A stretch of 64,000 bases of DNA from Aldehydirespirator sp965221605 (GCA_965221605.1 CBDCSK010000015.1:434001-498000), one strand, 5' to 3'; positions 16,674 through 25,925 are shown, numbered from the stretch's first letter. A program made the numbers and translations. Notes: generated from the letters alone by a model not told the origin.

Positions 16674-17585
16674 TCATCCGAGCTTGATGCCCCGGCGCTC
16701 GGCGGTGGCCAGCACGGCCGCGGGGCGGCTGGGCGACACCAGCAGGGCGGTGAGCACACGCTCCTCGCTGCGGTTGCGCCCCGTGATCACACCGGCCTTC
16801 ACGGGTCCGGCGAGGCGAAGCTCCAGAGCCATGCCGAAGGCCTGGGCAGTGAGGTCGGTCGCGGTGGTGTCGGCCCGGGCCGGGCCGATCGAGGCGACGG
16901 CGCGGCGGCCCACAGGCAGCGGCTCGGCCACGGCCAGATGGTCGTGCACGACCAGCCCGTTGGGCACGAACACCAGCCAGCGCCGGGACAGGCGAAAAAG
17001 GGTGTGGGCCGCGAAGGCTGCGACCGGCAGCCCCACCGCGGCAGCCACAATTCCCGCGGGCCAGCCCCGGTCGGCCAGCAGCAGCGGTCCTACAGCCACG
17101 CCGATTACCGTGATCGCCCACATCGGCACGATCAGCGCGATCATCACCGGTCCGGGCGGGCGCAGCAGGAAGCGGCGCTCGTCGCCGTAGCTGGCCGCGT
17201 CCACGTGGGCCTCGGCGTAGAGGGGCTGCAGCACCACAGTGGTTCCGACCAGCCCGGCGAAGAGCGCGACCACGGCGATGGAGTCATTGGAGTCGGCTAC
17301 GGCTAGCGCCGCCTCCAGCCCGCCGGCAGGCATCCCGATGCGGGCGACGGTCAGGGCCCGGGGGCCCGGCAGCAGCAGCGCGGCAAACACCAGGGCATAG
17401 GCGAGCCACATGGCGACGATCACCGTTGTCTGGGCTGAATCGTCTGCCGGTCTCAGCGAAGAGTGGATCAAGTCACCGAGCAGCGCGGCCACGCCGGTCA
17501 CCAGCCAGGCTGCAACCGCCGCGGCCCGCGCCAGCAGCGCGGTCCGGGTCCGGGTTCGCTCAGCCGATCGGGCGTCGCCTCGCAT
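16674..17585 (-). CDS. hypothetical membrane protein, target gene of the island
   Basis: A 303-residue protein with several hydrophobic segments: two before residue 90, one around 110-125, then a pair at about 145-200. A soluble C-terminal part follows (WLVFVPNGLVVHDHLAVAEPLPVGRRAV...). No enzymatic motif is recognised. The Met before RGDARSAERTR is the likely start. Its last codons (VLATAERRG) lie in the 28-bp repeat shared with 5678-5705. Insertion of the 11-kb island at this 3' end would keep the gene intact. Divergent from ligA. Confidence 0.7.
   Translation of the reverse strand: MRGDARSAERTRTRTALLARAAAVAAWLVTGVAALLGDLIHSSLRPADDSAQTTVIVAMWLAYALVFAALLLPGPRALTVARIGMPAGGLEAALAVADSNDSIAVVALFAGLVGTTVVLQPLYAEAHVDAASYGDERRFLLRPPGPVMIALIVPMWAITVIGVAVGPLLLADRGWPAGIVAAAVGLPVAAFAAHTLFRLSRRWLVFVPNGLVVHDHLAVAEPLPVGRRAVASIGPARADTTATDLTAQAFGMALELRLAGPVKAGVITGRNRSEERVLTALLVSPSRPAAVLATAERRGIKLG
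16693..16720. repeat. 28-bp direct repeat, right copy
   Basis: Identical to 5678-5705 in the same orientation and located in the last codons of the membrane-protein gene. With the left copy it brackets about 11.0 kb. Confidence 0.75.
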
Positions 17586-17769
17586 GCCCGCAATTGTGGC
17601 AGCGGCTGGAACCAAGGCGGTCGCGGGCCGCTACAGGGCGGTCGTTGATCCCGCTCTTGTTCGTTGCGCTCACGGGCCGCTCGGGCCACGGTCTCGCTCA
17701 CCACCGTCGCGATCCGGCGCGACGCATCCCGCCCGCTCGGCCTCTGGGGCCGGATGTAGCCTCACCCTG

Positions 17770-19941
17770 ATGGCTGGCGCAGACACCGATAACGGGGGCA
17801 CAGCCAAGGGCTCGGCGGCACGCGTCCGCGAGCTTCAGGCCCTGCTGAACCACCACTCAGCCCTCTACTACGCGGACAAGCCCGAGATCCCCGACGGCGA
17901 CTTCGACAGATTGCTCAAGGAGCTGGAGGCCCTGGAGGAGCAGCACCCGGAGCTCGTCCATCCCGACTCGCCCACCCAGCGGGTCGGGGCTCCGCCCGAC
18001 ACCGCCTTCGCGCCGGTGCGCCACCAACCGCCGATGATGTCGCTGCACAACGCCCTCGACCTAGAAGAACTGCGGGCATGGCACGAGCGGGTGCATCGCG
18101 CCCTGTCCGCCGGCACGGCCCGCGCCGGCGGCGAGCAGGCCCTGCCCACCATGGAGGACGCCGGCGTCGGGGAGTACGCGGTCGAGTTGAAGTTCGACGG
18201 TCTGGCCATCTCGGTCCGCTACGAGGACGGGGTGCTGGTGCGGGCCGCCACTCGGGGCGACGGCCGCACCGGCGAGGACGTCACCCACTCGGTCCGCACC
18301 ATCGCGGACATCCCGATCCGCCTCGAGGGGGACGCACCGGCCGTGCTGGAGGTGCGGGGCGAGGTGATCCTGCTGCTCTCCACCTTCGAGCAGCTCAACG
18401 CCCGCCAGGCCGAGCGGGGGGAGAAGGCCTACGTGAACCCCCGCAACGCGGCCGCGGGCTCGCTGCGACAGAAGGACGCCAGAGTGACGGCCGAGCGGGG
18501 CCTGTCCTTCTGGTGCTACCAGCTCGGCTACGCCGAGGGCGGCCCGACATTCAGTTCCCAGATGCAGACGCTGCAATGGCTGGAGTCGCTGGGCCTGCCC
18601 GTGAACGAGTACTCGGTCCGCCTCGCCGACCTGGCCGCGGTCGAGGCCCACGTCACCGACTTCGAGCGCCGCCGCCACGATCTCGACTACGAGTTCGACG
18701 GCCTGGTCGTCAAGGTCGACGATCTCGGCTTGCAGGCCACCCTCGGGGTGGACGCCAAGGCGCCCCGCTGGGCCATCGCCTACAAGTTCCCGCCCGAGGA
18801 GCGCACCACCAAGCTGCTCGACATCGAGGTGTCGATCGGCCCTTCCGGCCAGGCCACCCCGTTCGCCCGGCTCGAGCCGGTGTTCGTGGGTGGGGTCACG
18901 GTGGCGACCGCCACGCTGCACAACGAGGACCAGGTGGCGGCCAAGGACGTGCGGCCCGGCGACACCGTGATCGTGCGGCGGGCCGGCGAGGTGATCCCCG
19001 AGGTGGTCGGGCCGGTGCTGTCGGAGCGGGCCCCCGGGTCGGAGCCGTGGTCCTTTCCCCGTCACTGCCCGGTGTGCGGCCAGCCGCTGCAGCGGGCCGA
19101 GGGCATGTCGGCCACCCAGTGCGTCAACTATGACTGCCCCCGCCAGATCAGGGGCCGTGTCGAGCACTTCGTCGGCCGGGCCGCCATGGACATCGAGTTC
19201 CTCGGCGAGCGCAACATCGACCGGTTCGTCGGCGAGGAGCTGCTGCAAGACGTCGTCGGGCTGTACTCGCTCGACTTCGAGCGCATCGAGCAGATGGAGG
19301 GCTTCGGCCAGATCTCGGTGAACAACCTGCGCAACTCCATAGAGGCCAGCAAGCAGCAGCCGCTGTCGCGCCTGCTCTTCGCGTTGAGCATCCCCGAGAT
19401 CGGCCAGGTCAACGCCCAGGTGCTGGCCGCGGCGTTCGGCGACATCGACAGCATCCTGGAGGCCGGTGAGGAGGCCCTGGCCGAGGTCGAGGGGTTCGGG
19501 CCGATCATCGCGGCGTCGGTGCGAGCCTGGTTCGACGATCCGCACAACCGCACGCTCATCGAGGGACTGCGCACGGCCGGCCTGAGCATGGAGGTCGACG
19601 ATCCCGGAGGCGCGGAGGCAGGCGAGGCGCTGCCCCAGACGCTGGCCGGCATGTCGGTGGTGGTCAGCGGCACGCTGGAGGGCTTCAGCCGCGATGAGGC
19701 CAAGCAGGCCATCCTGTCGCGGGGTGGCTCGTCGCCGGGCTCGGTCTCGGGCCGCACGGCTGCTCTGGTGGTGGGCGCCGATCCGGGTGCATCGAAGCTG
19801 CGAAAGGCCGAATCCTCCGATGTCCCGGTGATCGACGAAACCGCCTTCCGGCAGCTGCTCGACACCGGCCAGCTGCCCTATAGACGGCCCGGTCGGCGTC
19901 CGCCATCCTGTCCCATGGGCGATGTAGATTCAGACCTGTGA
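17770..19941 (+). CDS. ligA: NAD-dependent DNA ligase LigA
   Basis: A 723-residue NAD+-dependent DNA ligase. The N-terminal Ia domain (YYADKPEIPDGDFDRLL) binds NMN. The adenylation domain holds the catalytic K141 in ELKFDG. The OB fold, a Cys4 zinc finger (CPVCGQPLQRAEGMS...CVNYDCPRQ), helix-hairpin-helix region and C-terminal BRCT domain (about 615-700, LAGMSVVVSGTLEGFSRDEA) follow in the usual order. It seals Okazaki fragments and repair nicks. The ATG at 17770 gives the standard N-terminus. The extreme C-terminus (about 20 residues) looks like an unusual tail, and its TGA overlaps the GTG of the next gene. Confidence 0.97.
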   Translation: MAGADTDNGGTAKGSAARVRELQALLNHHSALYYADKPEIPDGDFDRLLKELEALEEQHPELVHPDSPTQRVGAPPDTAFAPVRHQPPMMSLHNALDLEELRAWHERVHRALSAGTARAGGEQALPTMEDAGVGEYAVELKFDGLAISVRYEDGVLVRAATRGDGRTGEDVTHSVRTIADIPIRLEGDAPAVLEVRGEVILLLSTFEQLNARQAERGEKAYVNPRNAAAGSLRQKDARVTAERGLSFWCYQLGYAEGGPTFSSQMQTLQWLESLGLPVNEYSVRLADLAAVEAHVTDFERRRHDLDYEFDGLVVKVDDLGLQATLGVDAKAPRWAIAYKFPPEERTTKLLDIEVSIGPSGQATPFARLEPVFVGGVTVATATLHNEDQVAAKDVRPGDTVIVRRAGEVIPEVVGPVLSERAPGSEPWSFPRHCPVCGQPLQRAEGMSATQCVNYDCPRQIRGRVEHFVGRAAMDIEFLGERNIDRFVGEELLQDVVGLYSLDFERIEQMEGFGQISVNNLRNSIEASKQQPLSRLLFALSIPEIGQVNAQVLAAAFGDIDSILEAGEEALAEVEGFGPIIAASVRAWFDDPHNRTLIEGLRTAGLSMEVDDPGGAEAGEALPQTLAGMSVVVSGTLEGFSRDEAKQAILSRGGSSPGSVSGRTAALVVGADPGASKLRKAESSDVPVIDETAFRQLLDTGQLPYRRPGRRPPSCPMGDVDSDL

Positions 19942-20651
19942 CAACGGGGTCCCTGTCCTTGACACCGCGCCAGGGCAAGGACACCGTCCAACTCGACACC
20001 GGCGCCAGCAATGTCGCCTTAGCCGAGGAGCGCACTCCATCTGAATCCGAGCAAGTCGCCCGCCACTTGGATAGTGAGCGGCGGGAGGTGACGGTGGTGC
20101 CGATAGCCAATGGGCGCCAGACTCAGTTGTTCGATCCTCCCGCCGCCTCCTACCTCCAACCCAACGGCGGACATCCGCCGACCGAACCCACTGATCCCGA
20201 CTCGGCTGATGGCAACTTCCAGGCTCGAGCAGTGCGGCAGGGGCGCAAGGCCCAGGAACTGGCTTGGGTTGTGCTGGCCGAGAGCGGATTCTGTGACATC
20301 CAGGAGAGGGTCTCTCTCGACGGCGGTGTCGAGGTCAACTACTCGGCACTGGACCAGCGGGGCCATCGCTGGCTGTTCGACGTCTCAGGCGCCTTCAGTG
20401 TCACGCAACGTCCCGGACTGCGTCGCACGGACACGCTGTGGAAGGCGATCGGCAGAGCGGCCGTCCTGCACTCGCGGCCTGTGCAGGAGCCGTTGGTGCT
20501 GCTGACCACCGACCGCCCGGCCCCGGACAGCGCCGGGCAGAGCGCCCTCGATGCGGTGACCGGCGAGGGCAAGCCGATCCGCGCGGTGATCGAGATGGGA
20601 GACCTCGAGGACTTGGAGCGCCTAAGCCGCTTTGCAAGCGGCGACGTGTAA
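19938..20651 (+). CDS. restriction-associated domain protein, paralogue of a methyltransferase C-terminal domain
   Basis: A 237-residue protein of unknown function. From about residue 50 to the end it parallels the C-terminal domain of the methyltransferase at 22144-23757. Both have FQARA.R.GRKAQE, then V(E)VN(Y/F).ALD, WLFDVSGAFSVTQRPGLRR, TDTLWKA.G.AAVLHS, and PLVLLTTDRP.P.SAG. The upstream part (SEQVARHLDSERREVTV) resembles the tail of a methyltransferase domain, so this may be a methyltransferase remnant that kept only the extra domain, or a free-standing partner. I do not recognise a PD-(D/E)xK motif with certainty. The GTG start overlaps the ligA stop. Confidence 0.6.
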   Translation: MTTGSLSLTPRQGKDTVQLDTGASNVALAEERTPSESEQVARHLDSERREVTVVPIANGRQTQLFDPPAASYLQPNGGHPPTEPTDPDSADGNFQARAVRQGRKAQELAWVVLAESGFCDIQERVSLDGGVEVNYSALDQRGHRWLFDVSGAFSVTQRPGLRRTDTLWKAIGRAAVLHSRPVQEPLVLLTTDRPAPDSAGQSALDAVTGEGKPIRAVIEMGDLEDLERLSRFASGDV

Positions 20652-20688
20652 GACGATGACCCGAGCGCTTGCCGCCGGGGAGTACCAG

Positions 20689-21067
20689 TTAGCCCGGGGC
20701 GAGCAAGGGCTGTAGGTCCCATTCGGCGTGGATGTCGCACACGGCGAGTTGGATCTGCTTGACGGTGATCTTGGCGTCGGACCTGTCCAGCGAGACCCGT
20801 GCGGCTGCTGGGTTCCCGCCGTACGCGCAGTCGATGGTCGGTCCGTCCGCGTCGAACGCGGATTGGGGCGCGTCCGCGAGGGACTCGAAGATGGCGGTGG
20901 GGATCTCGATGAGCTGGTAGCGGTGCGGCATCGTGGTCCGATCGACCCGGAACGCGCGCAGCATCACGATCGCGTCGACCGCAGCGCAGTACTCCTCGAA
21001 GAGCTCAAGGGCACACCCATGGGCGACAGGTCGTCGATGCTGCGCTTGAGGGCCTCGCGGTCGCTCA
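20689..21067 (-). pseudogene. restriction endonuclease relic (frameshifted)
   Basis: A GTG at 21067 overlaps the stop of the methyltransferase gene (GTGA) and reads VSDREALKRSIDDLSPMG. After a one-frame shift around 21005-21020 the sequence continues as ALELFEEYCAAVDAIVMLRAFR, then HRYQLIEIPTAIFESL and VSLDRSDAKITVKQIQLAVC to the stop at 20689. The second part has the look of the C-terminal portion of a type II restriction endonuclease. The whole is only about 125 residues, shorter than most type II enzymes, so internal sequence may also be missing. Its partner methyltransferase is therefore probably solitary now. Identity as an endonuclease is inferred from position and remembered pattern. 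Confidence 0.45.
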
Positions 21068-22027
21068 CAGCGCCAGGCGGTGCTCGATCAGGTCGACGAA
21101 GGCAGGGTTCAGTTCGATGCCCACCCAGCGGCGACGCAGCTCACGAGCAGCCAACAGCGTCGTTCCCGATCCGGCGTAGGGGTCAAGCACCACATCGCCG
21201 GGCTCGCTGGTGATCATCACGCACTGCCGGGCCAGCGTCATCGGCATCACCGCGGGGTGATCGTCCACGCCGCTGTCGGAGCGGCGGCGAGGCTCGGTGT
21301 TGATGTCCCACACGGTGCGAAGCCGCCGGTCGTTGGGGCCCCGCACCGCGCCTGTGTCGTAGTAGTAGTCCTGGCTCTTGGACAGCAAGAACACCGTCTC
21401 ATGAGCCTTGGTGGGGCGGTCCTTCACCGACTCGGGATGCGCGTTGGGCTTGTGCCAGATCACCTCCGAACGCAGCCACCACCCAGCGTCCTGCAGCGCC
21501 AGCGCAAGCCGCCAGGGCACCCCTATGAGGTCCTTGGGCTTGAGACCCTCAGGCGTCGACGGGCGAACCCGCATGGCCCGAGCCCGGTTCTTTCGATCCG
21601 GAGCCCGGTACCGGCGGTTACCGGAGGTATAGCTGTCGCCCACGTTGAGCCACACCGTGCCGTCATCGGTGAGCACCCGGCGAACCTTGTCGAAGGTCAC
21701 CGCGATGCTCTTGAGGTAATCGCCCAGCGCGTCGTCCCGCCCGATCTGCCCGTCCGCCTCGTAGTCGCGAAGCGACCAGTACGGCGGCGACGTCACCACC
21801 GTGCGCACACTGCGATCAGGCAGCATGTCGAGCCCCTCCAACGCCGGCCCACATATCAGCACCGAGCCATCCAGCCGGCCCGCGGGCTCAGCGTCAACCG
21901 AGGCCACCCGAGAGTAAGTCATCCCCGAGCCCAGTTCCTCGCGGCGCATCATCGCCTCCGACGCTAACCGCTCCCGTCTCGTCAAGGGAGGATCTTCAGC
22001 TCTGATATCGAACAGACGTTCGTCCAT
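21065..22027 (-). CDS. site-specific DNA methyltransferase (beta-class N4/N6)
   Basis: A 320-residue amino-methyltransferase. Motif IV is TSPPYWSLRDYEADGQIG and, towards the C-terminus, motif I DPYAGSGTTLLAARELRRRWVGIELN is followed by FVDLIEHRL. Catalytic motif before the FxGxG-type SAM motif defines the beta class, which methylates N4-cytosine or N6-adenine; SPPY favours N4-cytosine. Start at 22027 (MDERLFDIRAED). Its stop overlaps the start of the endonuclease relic. It is co-directional with the second methyltransferase upstream, 116 nt away. Confidence 0.92.
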   Translation of the reverse strand: MDERLFDIRAEDPPLTRRERLASEAMMRREELGSGMTYSRVASVDAEPAGRLDGSVLICGPALEGLDMLPDRSVRTVVTSPPYWSLRDYEADGQIGRDDALGDYLKSIAVTFDKVRRVLTDDGTVWLNVGDSYTSGNRRYRAPDRKNRARAMRVRPSTPEGLKPKDLIGVPWRLALALQDAGWWLRSEVIWHKPNAHPESVKDRPTKAHETVFLLSKSQDYYYDTGAVRGPNDRRLRTVWDINTEPRRRSDSGVDDHPAVMPMTLARQCVMITSEPGDVVLDPYAGSGTTLLAARELRRRWVGIELNPAFVDLIEHRLAL

Positions 22028-22143
22028 GCCTCGCACAGTAGGGAAGACCTGTGACACGGCGAGGCAACAGCAGGTGTCCGCATGCGCCTTCAGGAGCAAC
22101 GAACTCTAGGCGCTCCCGGTCGATGGATGAATCGCTCATTGGC

Positions 22144-23757
22144 TCAGCAGCCGCCCCGGGCGAGATCCGTGAGTCGCTTGAGGTCCTCGGGTGAGAGCAT
22201 GCGGATGACATCTCGGACCGGCCTGTCGGGCCCGATGAGCGATCTGAGGGCTCGGTGCCCGGCACTGTTGGGCACCGGTCGATCCGTCGTCAGGAGCACG
22301 AGAGGGGTGTCCGGCTCGACCGAGTGCAGCACAGCCGCCTTGCCGAGCGCCTTCCAGAGAGTGTCTGTGCGGCGCAGCCCGGGGCGCTGTGTGACGCTGA
22401 ACGCACCCGAGACGTCGAAGAGCCATTTGCGGCCCGACCGGTCGAGAGCCTCGAAATTAACCTCGACACCACATGGCTTCTTGACCTTCTCGTCGATGCG
22501 CCTGAAGCCGCATTTGATCAGAATCGCCTTGGCCATCTCCTGCGCCTTTCGGCCCTCCCGTCCTGCCCTCGCCTGAAAGTCGCCCATGCCGGAGGGATCC
22601 GGGGTACCGACCACATCAGGAGAACCGCCGTTCGGGGACACTGACGATTCGTCCAGGTTCATGAAGAACTGTTGCTCGCCGCGTCTTGAGGACGGAGGCA
22701 CCGTCACCGTCCAGGTCAGTTCGTCCGAGCGGCCTTTGGCCGGCACTTGCCGCTCATCGGCAATTCGCTGTTCGGCCAGTTCGATGTACGCGGCATCGGT
22801 GTCGAAGCCGACGTATCGGCGACCTGTGCGCACGGCGGCGACCGCCGTCGTGCCTGCTCCCATGAAGGGGTCGAGGACCAGATCGCCGCGGTAGGTATAA
22901 AGCTCGATCAGCCGCTTGGGCAGCTCCAGAGGAAATGGCGCAGGGTGCCCTACTCGAGTGGCCGACGCCGGGGGTATGTCCCAGACGTCTACGGTCGCTT
23001 CCATGAACTCATCGACATGGAGGGAGCCATACGACGGCAGGCCCTCCTCGGCGCGCGCGGCGGCCGGCCGCGCCCGGTCGAAGCGGCCCTTGGACGCGAT
23101 CACGACCCGTTCGGTGAGGTCTCGCAGCACGGGATTCCCGGGCCGTTGGAAGCTGCCCCACGCGCAGCTGCCGGTAGCACCCCTGGCCTTCTGCCAGACC
23201 ACCTCGCCGCGCAGCAGCAGTCGCAGCCGGTCCTGCAGTATCGCGACCACATCTGCGGACAGGGAGCGATAGGGGCGCCGTCCCAGGTTGGCGACGTTCA
23301 CTGCGATCCGTCCGCCCGGCTCCAGTTTGCGCACGCACTCCCTGAAGACGTCCTCCAGCATCTTCAGATAGTCGACGTAGCTGGCGGGAACGTGGCCCTG
23401 TCCCACGGCCTGCTCGTACTCCTTTCCCGCGTAGTACGGCGGCGAGGTCACGACGAGCGCAACCGAGTCGTCCGCTACGTCCCCGTAGGCGTCCATGTCG
23501 CGGGCGTCGCCTACCCAGAGACAGTCGGTGCTCGCATGTGGCTCGATCTGGTCGTCGTCACAGATCTCCGGCAACGGGAACCGCTCATAGAACGCTGAAG
23601 AGTCGTGCGCCTCGCGGCGGCCTACACCGAAAGCGGAAGTCGAGGTGCTCCGCCGGGGCGAACTAGAGGCGCTCACGGCACTGCGGACCCTGCGTGACAA
23701 CGGCGCGTCGCTGGCGAATCTCGGGTCGAACTCACGCACCGAAGCTACATCGCTCAT
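22144..23757 (-). CDS. DNA methyltransferase fused to a C-terminal restriction-associated domain
   Basis: A 537-residue protein. Residues about 75-335 form a beta-class amino-methyltransferase: VVTSPPYYAGKEYEQAVG (motif IV), GGRIAVNVANLG, and DPFMGAGTTAVAAVRTGRRYVGFD (motif I). A linker (about 345-390) leads to a C-terminal domain of about 150 residues that is homologous to the separate protein at 19938-20651. The fused domain may provide target recognition, cleavage or partner binding. ATG 23757 (MSDVASVREF) was chosen over upstream codons because the earlier stretch looks non-coding. Confidence 0.85.
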   Translation of the reverse strand: MSDVASVREFDPRFASDAPLSRRVRSAVSASSSPRRSTSTSAFGVGRREAHDSSAFYERFPLPEICDDDQIEPHASTDCLWVGDARDMDAYGDVADDSVALVVTSPPYYAGKEYEQAVGQGHVPASYVDYLKMLEDVFRECVRKLEPGGRIAVNVANLGRRPYRSLSADVVAILQDRLRLLLRGEVVWQKARGATGSCAWGSFQRPGNPVLRDLTERVVIASKGRFDRARPAAARAEEGLPSYGSLHVDEFMEATVDVWDIPPASATRVGHPAPFPLELPKRLIELYTYRGDLVLDPFMGAGTTAVAAVRTGRRYVGFDTDAAYIELAEQRIADERQVPAKGRSDELTWTVTVPPSSRRGEQQFFMNLDESSVSPNGGSPDVVGTPDPSGMGDFQARAGREGRKAQEMAKAILIKCGFRRIDEKVKKPCGVEVNFEALDRSGRKWLFDVSGAFSVTQRPGLRRTDTLWKALGKAAVLHSVEPDTPLVLLTTDRPVPNSAGHRALRSLIGPDRPVRDVIRMLSPEDLKRLTDLARGGC

Positions 23758-24032
23758 GCGGCAAGACGGTGGAGTCGCGGCCTCTCGCGGGCGGATGGAC
23801 CGGACGTGCGTCCAACAGTCGCGCACGAAGCCCAGTCACCGTGCCGCCGCAGTGCTCTGGCTCGGCGCCAGTTGCTACTGCCTCAATTCTGGATCCATGT
23901 ACCGAGGGCTCGAACTCAGCCGCCTTGCGCGCTGGTCGGTCGGGTCGCCCCGCGGCTGGTGCCCGGCGGTGTTCGACCACTGCTTCCCGCGTGCTAACGA
24001 CGACAGCCCCGGCTCGGGGAATCTAGCGTCCG

Positions 24033-24725
24033 CTATTCCCGGGTGTCGGTCTTTGAGAGCGCGGAGGCGAGCAGGCCTGATGGCACGGCCACGATTCCCA
24101 GGCCGAGCAGCACCAGCGCCATGGCGAGGACTTTGCCGGCCGTCGTGGTCGGCGCGATGCCCTCAGCGCCCATTGTGAGCGAGGCCACCGACCAGTAGAC
24201 GCACTCGAAGAGGTTTCCGTACGCGTCGTTGGCCTCGTGCTCGAATTGCCAGATCCCGTAGGCAGCGATGAACGAGATCACCGCGGTGACCCCGGTGTAT
24301 AGGGCGAGTTCGTCCTTGATGTCGTTGAAGGCGGCGGAGAAGCGGTCGACGGCGGAGTTGTAGCGGGCCAGCTTCAGCACCCGCATGACGCGCAGCACTC
24401 TGAGCGCCTTCACCGCCGCCAGCGCTGTGACGCTCGTGAGCCCGGCCACGACCGCCAGGAGGTCCACGACGCCGTAGAACGAGAGCGCGTAGCGCAACCG
24501 GTGACGGGCCGTGGTCAGCCTGGCCGCGTACTCGACGCAGAACAGCGCCCAGAACACTGTGTCGATCCGTCCGATCCAGGTCGCTGTCGAGCTGCCCTCC
24601 TCGATGGCGGTGAACGCGATCAGTGGCACGAGCGAGAGCACGACGACGACGCCCACCGACACCTCCAGCGCCATCCCGAAACGGGAGTCGGTGTCGAACA
24701 AGCGCGGCCGGGTCATCGGGTGCAT
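24033..24725 (-). CDS. voltage-gated-type ion channel with non-canonical filter
   Basis: A 230-residue six-helix channel of the Kv/ion-transport family. S4 is evident as regularly spaced basic residues (KALRVLRVMRVLKLAR, residues 106-121). The S5-pore-S6 part begins near residue 143. The pore loop reads WSVASLTMGAEGIAP (about 178-192). A potassium channel would have TVGYGD at this position; here the loop is TMGAEG, one residue shorter, with no Tyr-Gly-Asp. Ion selectivity is thus uncertain. It abuts the exonuclease gene upstream with no gap. Confidence 0.85.
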   Translation of the reverse strand: MHPMTRPRLFDTDSRFGMALEVSVGVVVVLSLVPLIAFTAIEEGSSTATWIGRIDTVFWALFCVEYAARLTTARHRLRYALSFYGVVDLLAVVAGLTSVTALAAVKALRVLRVMRVLKLARYNSAVDRFSAAFNDIKDELALYTGVTAVISFIAAYGIWQFEHEANDAYGNLFECVYWSVASLTMGAEGIAPTTTAGKVLAMALVLLGLGIVAVPSGLLASALSKTDTRE

Positions 24726-25925
24726 TCAACGTCGGTGACGTTGGGCCAGTTCCACGAAGTTGGCCACGCTGATGATCGGGACGCCCAGTTCGCGCGCCCG
24801 GCGCGTCTTGCCCGACCGAGACATCGGATCCGCGGCCACCAACAAGCCGCAGCGCTTCGTGACCGCGCCGACCGCCTCCATGCCGAAGCGGCGCGCCACG
24901 CCTTCCAGGTCCGAGCGCGCCACCGCTCGGCTGTCGATCACGGCGGTGCCGGTGAAGCAGACCTTCGTGCCCGGCCCAAGGAGCCCGTCCATGGCGGCTC
25001 CGGCGTCTCGCGCCCTCGGCGTGTCGCTGACCAACTCGGCCGCCTCGATCTCCAGCGCGGCGGCGACCTGGGCATGGAGTTGCTGTTCCTGTTCGGACAC
25101 GAACCCGTCGGCGAGGATCTGCTCGACTAGCAGGTCGAAGTACCGCCGATGCAGGAGCGCCCTGCCCCGGTCGTCGATGCCCAGAACCGACGCGGTGACC
25201 GACAGCCAGCTTCGCTCGTTCTCGGACAGCTCGCCGTCGTCAAGGCAGCGGTCCAGCGCGTCGAGATACAGAGCCTCAGACTCGCGAACCGACGACGGCC
25301 AACTCGTGCGTGCGGCAAGCACGCTGAGCGCCCCTCGCCGGGGAGGAGCTCCCGGCCGGCGCACAGTGAGGCCTCCGGGCTGCCCTGGAGCCTGGCACGA
25401 CGCCGGCGAGGAGCCCGACAGCACTGCCGCGTCGGCGTGGATCAGCAACAGATCTGCCGCCACCCGCGCATCGGTGAGAGCCGAGTGGTTCGGAGCAGAG
25501 ACGCCGGCATGTTCCGCGGCCAGAGCTAGCTTCTCTCCGGTCAGACGGTACGTACACACCCCAGCGCCAGCATCCAAGCTCATCCCTCTCACCCGATCGA
25601 CCTCCTGGCTGAGCATCCGGAGATCGAAGCTGATGTTGTGAGCGACCAGCACCGCGCCATCGAGACGAGCTGCGATGTCTGCCGCCACAGCCTCGAAGAC
25701 GGGAGCGGACTCCAGCGTCGCCGGGGTGATGCCGTGAACGTGTACGGGACCGGGATCCCGGTCGGGTTGCAGCAGCGACTCGTACTCGTCCACGACGCGG
25801 CCCTCCGAGATGGTGACGCACGCGAACTCCACGATCCGGTCGTGACGCGAGAAGCCCGTGGTCTCCGTGTCGATGACCGCCAGGCGCGCGCCGCCGCCGG
25901 TCGTCGTGTGCTTCCCTCTTGGCAT
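24726..25925 (-). CDS. DEDDh exonuclease with C-terminal BRCT domain
   Basis: A 399-residue DNA polymerase III epsilon-like protein. The exonuclease motifs are AVIDTETTG (Exo I), LVAHNISFDLRML (Exo II) and HSALTDARVAADLL (Exo III, His-Asp), within residues about 14-160. The middle part (about 210-300) is helical and resembles a TerB-like region. Residues about 315-395 form a BRCT domain (KVCFTGTAVIDSRAVARSDLEGVARRFG). This architecture occurs in Actinobacteria and probably processes 3' ends in repair rather than proofreading. No neighbour suggests a specific partner. Confidence 0.88.
   Translation of the reverse strand: MPRGKHTTTGGGARLAVIDTETTGFSRHDRIVEFACVTISEGRVVDEYESLLQPDRDPGPVHVHGITPATLESAPVFEAVAADIAARLDGAVLVAHNISFDLRMLSQEVDRVRGMSLDAGAGVCTYRLTGEKLALAAEHAGVSAPNHSALTDARVAADLLLIHADAAVLSGSSPASCQAPGQPGGLTVRRPGAPPRRGALSVLAARTSWPSSVRESEALYLDALDRCLDDGELSENERSWLSVTASVLGIDDRGRALLHRRYFDLLVEQILADGFVSEQEQQLHAQVAAALEIEAAELVSDTPRARDAGAAMDGLLGPGTKVCFTGTAVIDSRAVARSDLEGVARRFGMEAVGAVTKRCGLLVAADPMSRSGKTRRARELGVPIISVANFVELAQRHRR

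Noticed and set aside
5678..16720. Prophage or ICE between the 28-bp repeats
   Set aside because: No integrase, relaxase, replication or structural gene is present in the interval; only transport and metabolic genes are seen.
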